From: Sodiomyces alkalinus F11
Lineage: Eukaryota > Ascomycota > Sordariomycetes > Glomerellales > Plectosphaerellaceae
Direction: 5' to 3'
DNA length: 64,000 nt
Assembly (NCBI RefSeq): GCF_003711515.1
Contig: NW_021167080.1
Span: 5,412,346 to 5,476,345 of the forward strand
In this document: piece by piece, positions 23,747-35,239 of the stretch
Layout: every line of letters starts with the position of its first letter
How positions within the stretch are numbered: position 1 is the first letter of the stretch
Position numbers and translations under genes: made by a program
The notes under the pieces: generated by a model
Told to the model about the DNA's origin: nothing
Database searches by the model: none
Seen by the model: only the letters and a program-made list of their open reading frames with translations

Positions 23747-24004
23747 ACCCTATTCACATTGACACCCATGACCGCCCTTTTAAGACGACCTCACACGAAG
23801 ACATTTCCTTTTATTCTCAGTCTTCAAGCTCCATAACATTTACCACCGTTTTCGGCGCGCATGATATTTCGTAGCTCAAGTCCTCTTCTCCGAGGCAGTT
23901 CGAGTTGCACGACTCTCTCTATTTCACTCCTGAGTAATGGGCGACATCGACTTCTTCCCCCGGCTCCGCTCTGTCGCCGCCCGGAGTTCACTGACTGTCT
24001 TACA
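23072..24004. other. Intergenic, NUP85 promoter
   Basis: Holds the NUP85 upstream region, an AAT trinucleotide repeat at 23713-23745, and GGTACC-type motifs at about 23520-23530 and 23620-23640. No gene supported. Confidence 0.6.
23713..23745 (+). repeat. AAT trinucleotide microsatellite
   Basis: About eleven AAT units with one ACT interruption, in the intergenic region between NUP85 and the FMN dehydrogenase gene. Confidence 0.9.
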
Positions 24005-25816
24005 CTACAGTTTATACGTCCTTTGATTGTCGAAGCTTGATCCATCCACATAATACTCCCGTCCAAGTCTGGCTACATTGACCATACCATCGTTCAGCTG
24101 GCTTACATTTGTAGCGCCAAGCAGTGCCATGGTCGTTTCCAACTCGTATTTCAAGACTGCATCCCCTTTCGTTCAGCATGAAAGGATCCCGATGGACCGG
24201 GGAATTGGGACATAGGTTATGGGGTAGGCAAGGCAGAACTCACTGTCGATGGCCTTGTGCACGCCTTTCGGCCCATAGGCACCCATGGCGTAAAGCAGCG
24301 GTCGTCCAATGCCCACTGCTTTCGCCCCGAGGCAAATCGCCTTGAGAATGTCTCCCCCCCTGGCTACTCCGCCGTCCACGAAAATCTCGCACCGCCTGAG
24401 GACCTCGGGATACTGCCGACGGATCTGCAGCAATGTGGCGAGGCAGGGCGGCGCCGAGTGCAGCTGCCGGCCGCCGTGGTTGCTGAGGTAGACGGCCTCG
24501 ACTCCGGCTTCCATGGCGAGCTTGGCGTCCTCGGCCGACTGGATACCTTTCAACGCTATCGGTCCTCCCCAGGCCTCCCGGATCCACTTGAGGTCCTCCC
24601 AGTTCAGCGACTGAGATAGTCCTCCGCTGTTGCGTCCGGGGACAACCCTAGGTTCGCCGTCGGCATCAGACTCTGGAAGTGGCCCACCGAGCTCAAGCTC
24701 GTCTCGAATTTTCAGTCGGCGGTCCTCGTCTCGGTTTCCCACGCAAGGTGTATCCACCGTGATCATCAATGCCCGGTAACCCAATCTCTTTGCCTCCTGG
24801 ATAAGGGATAGCGTCTTCTCCTTCCTGCTGTGCACGTATAGCTGGGAGAAAAGACGCGAGTCGGCAGGACCAGATGCCGATCCCGATCCCGATCCAGCGC
24901 CAGTAGCTGCTGCTTCTCCGTGGCTCTTTGCAATCTTGGCGTGCGGAACCGACGTGTACGTGCTGGGAGAATAATGTACGCCGCGGGCTGCGGCTACTCT
25001 CGCCAGGCCAGCCTCCCCGTCCGGATGCGTCAGGCCGACCAGGGCGGTCGCGGCGATGAAGAACGGCATGGCGCATCGTTGACCGAACATGCAAGTGGAC
25101 AAGTCGACCCGAGAGACGTCGCGGAGAACTCGTGGGATAAAAGAGACCTTGGACCACTGTTCGGCGTTGTCGTGGTACGATTGCAACGTATCGGCCGCCG
25201 AGGAGATGTACGTGAAGGCCTGCTCCGAAATCGTCCGTCGTGCCGGTTCGACGAAGTCATCAAGCCTGACGCAGAGGTCGATATGCGGAATCGCATCCTG
25301 CTTGGCATCGTTTCTGGCCACCCCAGCCCCAGATCCAGACGCGGAATTGACGCCGTTGTCCAGGCATTCGACCGTTGCGCTGTCAAGAGGACCCAACTGC
25401 TTCTCTGTTGTTACGTGTGCGGCGTCCCTTTAGCCTGGCTCTACGCTACGAGATGAAGAAAGAGTCCACACCTTTTGTTAGAGTCTCTTCGACGGTTGAA
25501 GGTGAGTGTACCTTGGAGTACTCGGCTGTAGCATCCTTTTGTTGGCCTATCCTGTTAGCCCGTGGTTCATCTCCTGGTACACGACTTGCTTGGTCGGTGT
25601 ACCCCTGGAGAGAAAGAACAGATGAAAGAGAAAAAGAAAAAGAAAACAAAAGCAGTAGACTGTCAGACGGTCACGTACCTTGCCCGCCCATCGCAACAAG
25701 ACAGATTTTCCTCCCGGATGCTCGGGCAGATAGTCGGTCACATCGTATACTTTTCCATGAAGGACAATCCAGCACGAAGCTGCCGACCTGTGCTTTGCAA
25801 CCTCACGAGCGTCCAT
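24005..25816 (-). CDS. Cytochrome b2-like FMN-dependent 2-hydroxy-acid dehydrogenase
   Basis: Flavocytochrome of the L-lactate dehydrogenase (cytochrome b2) type: a cytochrome b5 domain (about residues 1-70) fused to an FMN alpha-hydroxy-acid dehydrogenase barrel. Exons 25816-25679, 25535-25472, 25404-24244 and 24156-24005 give 504 residues in phase. Heme ligands are His in LPEHPGG and in SKVHSPS. The barrel shows QLYVH, ITVDTP, ALKGIQ with the flavin Lys, and SNHGGRQL with the catalytic His and the substrate Arg; [13 protein letters not shown] and AVGIGRP bind the FMN phosphate. After GGRQL this protein has His where lactate and glycolate enzymes usually have Asp, and a Gly/Ser insertion occurs at about residues 245-260, so the substrate may not be lactate. 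No clear mitochondrial presequence: the ATG opens directly on the heme domain. Intron 1 has a competing acceptor near 25611. Confidence 0.87.
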
Positions 25817-27121
25817 GGCTTGACTGGCGACGTCGAATTGACTCGATGCTCGAGCTCAAGCTCAAGCAAAAGCAAAAGCATCGGGGTTGCAAAACATTAT
25901 GTATCGTAACACCCTTTGTCGGACGAAAAGGCGACTCGCTGTACGCCGTAAGGTAGTGCGAGCTCCCCATGGCATGCGATGTGGAAAGCGGAGAAACAAG
26001 AGCCGGACCCGGAACTCCGGGTCGAAAAATAGGCTGGCCGAACTCCGGTTTGGTCTCCGCCCGTTTCCCCGTTGGACCAGTCGCCAGACTCTCAACATGA
26101 GTTCTAGTATATGGCCCAAAGCTTGGCATTGCCAGGCCCTGAAATACTATGGTTTGGAGGCGAGGGTGAAGAGGTCAGCAAAAGAAAGGGAAAAGGACAT
26201 GGAGAGCTGGCATCGAGGGTCTTGGCTAATCGTCCTCCTCAATCGTATGCCGACTCCATCTCCTGAGTCTCGAAGAGGACCGGGGGAGGGCACAGGGCAC
26301 AAAGTACGAAGGCAAGGAACTCTGAGCACAACCTTAAAGAAAGGTCTCCCCTGACGGCGACGATGAAAACATTCAGATTCCTACTCCGACAAAGCTTTCG
26401 CTACCGGCCTCAAGACAACCCCAAGTTCGAGGCCTGCTCCTAAAAAACTCTCGGCCAATGATCGCTGCTTCCGCACTTTCATGCTCCCCATATAAGGGGT
26501 GCCCATGGGGCAGCTCTGGGGTTCTGGAGCCGTTGCCGATACTTGCGCCAAGGAGGACCCGGAACACTTTCCTCCTGACTAGCAGCCCGGACTACCTTAT
26601 GTAGCACAGGGGCGTCGGCAGTCGGTTCAATGCGCTGGCCATATTCTAGCGTGGAACTACGAAANNNNNNNNNNNNNNNNNNNNNNNNNNNNNNGGGGGG
26701 TAGAGGCTTCTAAACTCCATTATCTCCGTGATTTGGGTGGGTATTACCTATGCAGCAGGGAAATGCTTCCTTCATGTTGGCGTGCACCGGTAATGTGATT
26801 CCGGCCCGGACTGGAGCGGGGTTTGAGTCCGGTTTCCCGGTCCGTTCCCGGTTGGTACACCTGACCATTGGCGCCGCTGGGACAGGCAATGTCCCTGCCA
26901 CGCACCTGTGACCCAAGACTCATGACCAAGGACCCAGGTTATGCTGTCTTTCTCTCCTAGTTGTCTTCTTCTCCCTGGCCAGGTTGGAAGTAGTGCAACG
27001 TTTCCCGCAAACTACAGTTGCACACTTAGGACTTGCACCACGACACCCAACTGTTGATTCTTCGACGAGTGTTTCTGAGTTCTGATCATCCACCTCAACA
27101 TCGCCAACCCGCTGACTCCCA
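25817..27121. other. Divergent intergenic region containing an assembly gap
   Basis: Between the FMN dehydrogenase (-) and the MFS transporter (+). Interrupted by 30 N at 26665-26694. Short open frames on both strands lack similarity. The true length is unknown because of the gap. Confidence 0.6.
26665..26694. other. Assembly gap (30 N)
   Basis: Thirty undetermined bases followed directly by GGGGGG (26695-26700), so the gap probably sits in or beside a G-rich or homopolymer stretch. Confidence 0.99.
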
Positions 27122-29390
27122 ATGGAGAAATCCAATGCGGTAGAGTCCGGTGACTCCGGTCATAGCTCTGACATGCCTGACAAAACACAAAGCAATGCGG
27201 GCTCGCCGATCGTCGGAGAGTCCTTCCCGCTCATGGATCTTGAGAGGAACGTGGTAGGCTGGGAGTCCGAGACAGATCCGTTGAATCCCAGGTATTCATT
27301 CCTAAGCAGTATTCATTCCTAAGCACATCAACTATCTTTCCGTGTGATGAGAGGAGAGTTCCAATGCTGACCCATTACTACCAAGGAACTGGTCAAACTG
27401 GAAAAAAACCTACTTAATGATACTCATGGGAATCATATCAACCCTAAGGTGAGCGAAAGAAGGACGACCCACTTCATCATGCGATTTCTTACTCTCCTTT
27501 AGCCCCCTAGCCTCGTCTCTGGTCGCCCCGGCCATACCTCTCACACTGGAAGAACTCAACGAGACGTCCCTGGTACTGGGCTCGTTCATGGTCACGATCT
27601 ACATCCTGGGATTTGCCGTCGGACCTCTGTTCCTCGGACCCCTGAGCGAGCTGTACGGGCGCTATCCCGTAGTCATCTTGTCGACTTGGACCTTCAACGC
27701 CTGGGTCTTGGGAAGTGCCTTGGCACCCAACATGTCAGGGCTCATCGTGATGCGCTTTCTTGCAGGCGTCGGAGGCTCGGGTGTCATGACTCTGGCTCCC
27801 GCCATCATTGCGGATGTGTACCCGGTCGAACAGAGGGCCGCTACGACCTCCTTGATCGTCATGGCCCAGTCGGTCGGGCCGGCGCGTAAGGACTTTCCTA
27901 CCTGGACTGGTTTCCGCCTTTGTTCGTGGGGTTTCGACGTCATCGGAGATGTGCTGACTTGTTTTCCGGGACCCCCGTACAGTTGGCCCGATATGTGGCG
28001 GATTCATTGCCCAGGAACTGGGTTGGCGTTGGGTAAGGGTTTCCAAGGTTCATTCATCTTCCTGTTCTTGTGCTCCCAAGCTAACGGGATGTAAAGACCT
28101 ACTGGGTTCTGTTAATCGCTTCGGCTTCCGTCACCGTATTGATGACCTTCTTCATGCACGAGTCGTATGCTCCCAGACTGCTCGAGAAAAAGGCCCAACG
28201 GTTGCGAAAAGAGACTGGCCGAGATGACCTTCGCACGGCGTTGGACCAAAATTTAACTAGCACGCAGCTTCTGGCCAGAAGCATCATCAGACCTACTCAG
28301 GCACGTCTAAATCCATTCCCCCCCTTCTCTTCCTACCCCCCCCCGGGGGACTTGGCGTCACTGACCAGAATGCAGCTGTTGACAATGTCACCCATTGTCA
28401 TTCTTATTTGTTCATATGTGTCGACGATTTATGGCTTCATGTACCTCTGGTTTACCACAATCCCAACTGTCTTCCAGGAGACGTATGGGTGGCCGACCAG
28501 TTACGTTGGACTTGCATATACCCCGAGTGAGCATATCAGTTCCCCTGATCTCGTGATTTCGAGCTGGCCGTTCTTTTGCTTATCTTGACCCATCGCTCCA
28601 CAGTGGCCGTAGGAATGATTGTAAGTCGCTTTACCGCATCCTTCCCCCCCCTCCCCCTTCTCTTTTCCCCCCCTGTCCTTGCGTCCGGACCTGACTTGTC
28701 GCAGCTGTCTCTATTCCTCATCATGAAAACAAACGACGCCACTGTGATCAAACTCACGAAGAAGAACAACAACGTTTACGAGCGTAAGGCGGACTCCCGA
28801 TCCCCGAGCTGTAAATCCGTGCATCTGCTGATAGGAATTCCATGCAAGCCGAGATGCGGCTTCCTGCAAGTATTTACTACGCGGCTTTTGTCCCCGTCTC
28901 GCTCTTTTGGTACGGCTGGGCCGTTGAAAAAAAAGCACACTGGTAAGAGTCGGAAGCAACCTCCCATGGCGTTCATCGCCCCGTCATCCCGCGTGGAACT
29001 GACGAGGTTTGGTTTTGGTTTTGATAGGGCTGTGACTGTCGTCGGTATGCTTCCTCTCGGCTTCGGTATGGTCGGCATCTTCCTGCCTTGCCAGACGTAT
29101 CTAGTGGATGCGTTTGGCATCTACTCTGCCTCCGCCGTTGCGGCCTCTAGGACCTTCATGTCCTTCTTCGGAGCTTTTTTCCCGTTGGCAGGGCCCCCAT
29201 TATACGAGGCGCTCGGAGCTGGTGTCGGAAACACCGTTTTAGGACTCATCGCTCTCGTGATGACGCCGATTCCCATGCTTCTTTATAAGTGAGTGCTCCG
29301 TGAAATGCCCATGGAGCGGTAGATACGACGGAGCTAATAATGACCAGGTACGGCGGCATGATACGTCGGCGGTATCCTGTCAAACTGTGA
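27122..29390 (+). CDS. MFS transporter, DHA1 (drug:H+ antiporter) type
   Basis: Major facilitator permease of the 12-helix DHA1 kind, in the plasma membrane, probably exporting small organic molecules. Eleven exons: 27122-27291, 27386-27448, 27503-27885, 27983-28032, 28097-28300, 28376-28526, 28604-28620, 28705-28783, 28849-28942, 29028-29288 and 29348-29390; every phase agrees and the product is 504 residues. The cytoplasmic N tail contains NPRNWSNWKK, typical of fungal DHA1 proteins. Motif A reads GPLSELYGRYPV, and the motif C region RFLAGVGGSGVMTLAPAIIADVYP. Other hallmarks are ELGWRWTYWVLLI, RPTQLLTMSPIVI, PEMRLPA (start of the second-half loop) and RTFMSFFGAFFPL. Intron 5 uses a GC donor (CAG/GCACGT). 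Exon 7 is only 17 nt. It lies divergent to the FMN dehydrogenase across the gap; substrate unknown. Confidence 0.88.
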
Positions 29391-30228
29391 CTTGAGCTCG
29401 GTGATACGGTCTGTGGTGCCAAACATGGATGCAAAGTCTTGCAGGATCATAGGATAGAAACTTGGAAGCGGATAGATCAAAATAGTAAGTGGATTGATTG
29501 ACTTTAACATGCTAGAGATAGAAGTAGCCGAATACGTCCTATGGCTGAGAAGTACGAAGTCATATAACATAATGAATCCCAAGGGCAAGCCGAGAATCTC
29601 ATTGTTCTTCCAGGCTTCTTTTACTGTTGACTTCACGAATACGTACGAATAGTAGCAGGGATTCGTAGTGAGTATCACTCTTTCTCCTCGACAAGATCCT
29701 CATGGACGTTCACCCCCCTTTTTCAAGGTACGTATCTTTATCTTTCATTTCGGAGTATTATTACTCCATCTAATTACGAAGTACACGTACTGAGTACCTA
29801 TCCGCAGAGATTCACCGGGGAAAGCTGGTAAGGGAGTAATTCACGTGATACAGGTCGTTGAAAAAGATAAGAAACAGTCAATGCCGGTAGATATGACGTA
29901 TTATAGTCTCCGAACCTCCGAGAAACAACCCCTCATTCATCTTAGAAATTGCCCAAGCAAGGTGGGGTAACAATGCACGATGGGATGAGCATCGGCATTG
30001 AGTCTTGCTCGTTCTGATTATTAGCTCAGTACAAGTGGTGCACTGTCTGTCGACCACAAAAAGGGCCATCTTTCTCAAGGTGGTGGTACTATTATTTTCA
30101 ACCTGCAGACTGAGCGACACAAGCCTTCCTACTACCTACCTACCTTACGCACGACTCGTCCATCAAGGTTCTCACTGGTAGTTAGATACTTCAGGAACAA
30201 CGACGACCAACAACCTGGAAGTTGCATC
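29391..30228. other. Intergenic, upstream of formaldehyde dehydrogenase
   Basis: Head-to-tail gap. GTAC/GTACCT-type motifs near 29725-29805 and a CTACCTACCTACC run at 30131-30145. No gene supported. Confidence 0.6.
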
Positions 30229-31947
<1,719 letters not shown>

Positions 31948-33382
31948 GGAAGTTCACCCGCCGTCTAAATCGATTTCCCAGCAAGCAAAATTATCCAAGG
32001 CGTAATATTTGGGGCAGTAGGCAAAAGTATGAAAGGCGACGCATGGCGGATGAAGTTGTGATGAAGATGACGATGATCAAGAAGATGACGGAAGGTGCAT
32101 CATGGGTACTTGGATGAAGTTCATGGGAAATAAAAAAAGAGGTTGAGCATGAATGCATGAATGATGGTTTATTTGTTGATTGGTGAGCGGCGTAGGGTCG
32201 CCGAATCTACCTACCTAGGTAAGTTGGACGATCCGAAGACAGGGTGTCTGAGCCGCTTTAGCCAAGAACAGCGAGGGTTGACCTCGCATTTTCACCACGA
32301 TGATGTCTCAATAACGAGATAGGGGCGTATATGCTGCGTGCTGAGTTCATACCCGCGTCCTCGCTTTAGCCGCCACTACGACAACTGCCGCCATGGAAAC
32401 TGGGTAGTCGATGAGCATCTCGTTTTATCGTCCCACCTATTACTCCGTAAAGAGAAATAAGAAAAGGAGAACGTTTCGGAGAGGACAAGAATATGGATAT
32501 GCAGCCACATGGCCAACGTAAGACGCCGTCGCTTTTTTTATTTTTTCGATAAAATAATCCCATGGCTTATGGATGATGTTGTCCGTTGGCTAACGATGCC
32601 GGCGCCTACCTAATAATAAGGTACTTCGTAGGAAGGGAAGAGGTTACACGGACACCGAGGCCGAATTGAATGAAACCGGCGTTACGCCGTTATGGGGTGG
32701 AACAAAGGGGTGCAACGATGCAATGCGTTACGCCAACCAAGTAAAAAAGGAAAGCAAATAAATAACAATCCAGACTCAGCATATGAGATACGGTTGAGGT
32801 CTATAATACGAGACTGCTGTGGTGGACAATTTTTTGCAACAGTTCTTTTGCGGCACATGAAAGGAATAGTAGGCAAAGTAGGCATGTCGTCATCTGCTTC
32901 TGATACCACGCGAGACATGTGATAAGCGATAAGAGATGAAACAATGAGAGTTCGACGCCCCATATGGACGGCTTATTACGGAGTCTCCTCCTTTGTTCGC
33001 TACCACTCTTCATTGTTGTCTTGGACGAGGCGTCCCTGAGTCAGTTCAGCAGCGTTCTCATTTCCGGCTTAGAAGAAAACGTCACATGACGTCTCCATAA
33101 GTAGCTGCTCTCGACCGGTCGGCGGCGGGGGCCGAACTCGCCGATGGAAGATGAATAAGGTAGCTGCAGGCGGGTTTCAACCATTGCCGGTTGATTACCT
33201 TATTGTGTCTTTCGCCACACCGGGAAAATTGCAAAGTCTCGTTCGGTTAACAAAGTCGATGATAGTGTTGAGTCAACTTGTAACTCCATACGAAAAGAGG
33301 TTGCGAGCTGGGGATTTTTTTTTTTTGAGATGGCGAATTTTCACTAATTGCCTTATATTAGAATGTGTCATTTATGCTTACA

Positions 33383-33415
33383 CGTGGTCTAATCGTGGTC
33401 TAACCGTGGTCTAAC
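33383..33415 (+). repeat. CGTGGTCTAAC tandem repeat x3
   Basis: Three adjacent 11-nt units (the first ends AAT instead of AAC), in intergenic DNA. Confidence 0.85.
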
Positions 33416-34499
33416 CCACCTCCTTCCTCTTTAAACGTAATCATCGTATTCGTTCTAGGTCCTTCCGTTGTCCTATCTCGTCTTGGGTTACAGGGTATCA
33501 ATCCGTTCTCGGAGCAAAGGGAGGAAGGAGGAAATGAAAACCAAGACGAACTCGACCAAGGACTTCTTTGCAACGCAACCCGCCTCTTTCCACCTTTCCA
33601 GCGGGTTACACGGGAAGGCCGACCCTTGTTTCATTGACCGCTTTCGGAATCTCGTCTTCTGGCCTCGTGCTTCCATTGATCTGCGTTCTGGAACCCAAAA
33701 GGAACATCACCAAATCTGTCTTGATTTTTTTCTCACATATTTTAGTCTTCATTTATCGTGTAAAGAAACCAGGCTCTGTCGACAAGCAATATCGAACAGG
33801 CAGGACTACTAGTCGGTTCCATCTGGTTCGACACTTCGATGATGCCCAGGGATTGTCGAAGATATTGGCGCCCCGTCCGTCTTGCAAGTACAAAAGTACG
33901 TACCTAGGTATTTACCTATCAGGAACGTGGGTGTACTCACCGAACCGTTACCTTGGTCGATTCGCGTACAACTTAATGAACTGCCCGTTGAGTGAGCCTA
34001 TTCAGTGGGATACACAATCCAGAGTAGATGAACCCGAAAACGGGAAATTCCTTCAAGCCTCGACTCATGCCGTACAGTAGGTAGGTATTACAACGTAGTG
34101 TAGTGTACAGACAAGGCGTGTGAGGGTGCGGCACATTTCCTCGCCCACTTACCGGGGTACGAATATGTAGGTATGGAGTACTTCCAAGTGGCTGCCGCGG
34201 TCGTGTGCGTGATGGTTCGTGCGTGCATCCTCAGTATGTACAGCATGTCGACCATGTCGGTCTACGGTGGAGGCCGGCCTGTAACCGCACCGAACCCACA
34301 CCGTCTCCATTTAGGCTTGCATTGGCGCCGTTACACCCTGCATCTCCCTCAGCTAAGTACCCACCCCCGGAACCTGCCTGCCCTGCTTGCTGTGTTGGCG
34401 CCTCTGGTGGGTTTGTCAGGCGCCTAGCTTGTGTTGCGTTATGTACCGCTGCCTTGCCTCCCGAGTGAATTGATCACCTGTTTAGGCCCCCCCCCCCTT

Positions 34500-34740
34500 T
34501 TAAAAACCACCTCTGCGCTTTGCCTTCTCACCACTTCTCTCACTTTTCTCCCCTTTTACCTTTCTACCTTCCACCGTCTTCCTTCTTGCTTTCCTCGACG
34601 AATCACCACCGGCTACCTTGTGATTCACCCCATCAACTCCCTCTCCCTCTCCTATATCTCTCTCCCTTACTCCTCCCGATCACCTAACTTCTCCTTACTT
34701 TAACCTCGACACCGCCTCTCTGCTCGTCTCTCACCGTTAT
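34500..34740 (+). promoter_or_regulatory. CT-rich promoter/5' leader of the AN1 gene
   Basis: Long pyrimidine-rich stretch on the coding strand directly upstream of the AN1 gene, a pattern common around transcription starts of highly expressed filamentous-fungal genes. No start site can be fixed from sequence. Confidence 0.45.
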
Positions 34741-34863
34741 TTGTCAACAACATCCGAGTCACCCGAAGCGAGAATTCTCACCACCGCGCTCTACCTTTTT
34801 CTCGCCACCACCCCACACGTTCACCGCCAATCTCCCCAATCTCCCCAATCTTCACCAGATACC

Positions 34864-35028
34864 ATGCCTCCCAAGAAGATTCGCTGCTCTGCCACTCAGT
34901 GCCGCGAGCCGGCTCAGCGCATCGTCGGCGACTGCGGTTTCTGCCAGGGCCATTTCTGTGGCAGACACCGTCTTTTGGAGGATCACAAGTGCTCGGGTCT
35001 AGAAGACGTAAGCTCTTGCTCTTCCAGT

Positions 35029-35060
<32 letters not shown>

Positions 35061-35239
35061 CTCCTTCCTACCCCATCCGTCTCTCCACTGGCTTCTTGGC
35101 CTCGGCGACGTCCTACAGGCAGAGGGTCTCCTTGCTGACACTAGTATGTCTTCGTCTGCAACAGTGCAAGAAGGAGTCACACGAACGCAACGCAGCCCAG
35201 CTCGAAGCCGAGAGGACACATGTGATCAGGGGCGTATAG
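34864..35239 (+). CDS. Single AN1-type zinc-finger microprotein
   Basis: A 72-residue protein consisting almost only of one AN1 zinc finger. Exons 34864-35007 and 35165-35239 join in phase 0. The zinc ligands are all visible: C-x4-C in CSATQC, then DCGFC, FCGRH, EDHKC, spaced as in AN1 domains that bind two zinc ions. AN1 proteins link to ubiquitin, the proteasome/Cdc48 and stress responses, but this one has no A20 finger, UBL or UIM. After the finger a short charged helix (KKESHERNAAQLEAERTHV) ends the protein. The 157-nt intron contains a CGCCCT repeat. Start ATG follows ATACC, a good context. Homologous microproteins are expected in other Pezizomycotina; the function is not assigned. Confidence 0.85.
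35033..35062 (+). repeat. CGCCCT hexamer repeat in AN1-gene intron
   Basis: Five consecutive CGCCCT units in the only intron of the AN1 gene, about 25 nt after the donor. Confidence 0.85.

Larger units (their letters stand above)
31948..34863. other. Large intergenic region (2.9 kb)
   Basis: No gene I can support; a 170-codon open frame ending at 34080 lacks similarity and fungal codon bias. Contains TACCTAGGTA at 32212-32221 and 33901-33910, TACTCCGTA at 32441-32449, a T12 run at 33315-33326, a three-copy 11-mer at 33383-33415, a C11 run at about 34487-34497, and a CT-rich leader (34500-34740) for the next gene. Confidence 0.6.

Noticed and set aside
33568..34080. 170-codon open frame in the 2.9-kb interval
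   Set aside because: It includes an intergenic palindrome motif, has no recognisable fold and no good splice partners.
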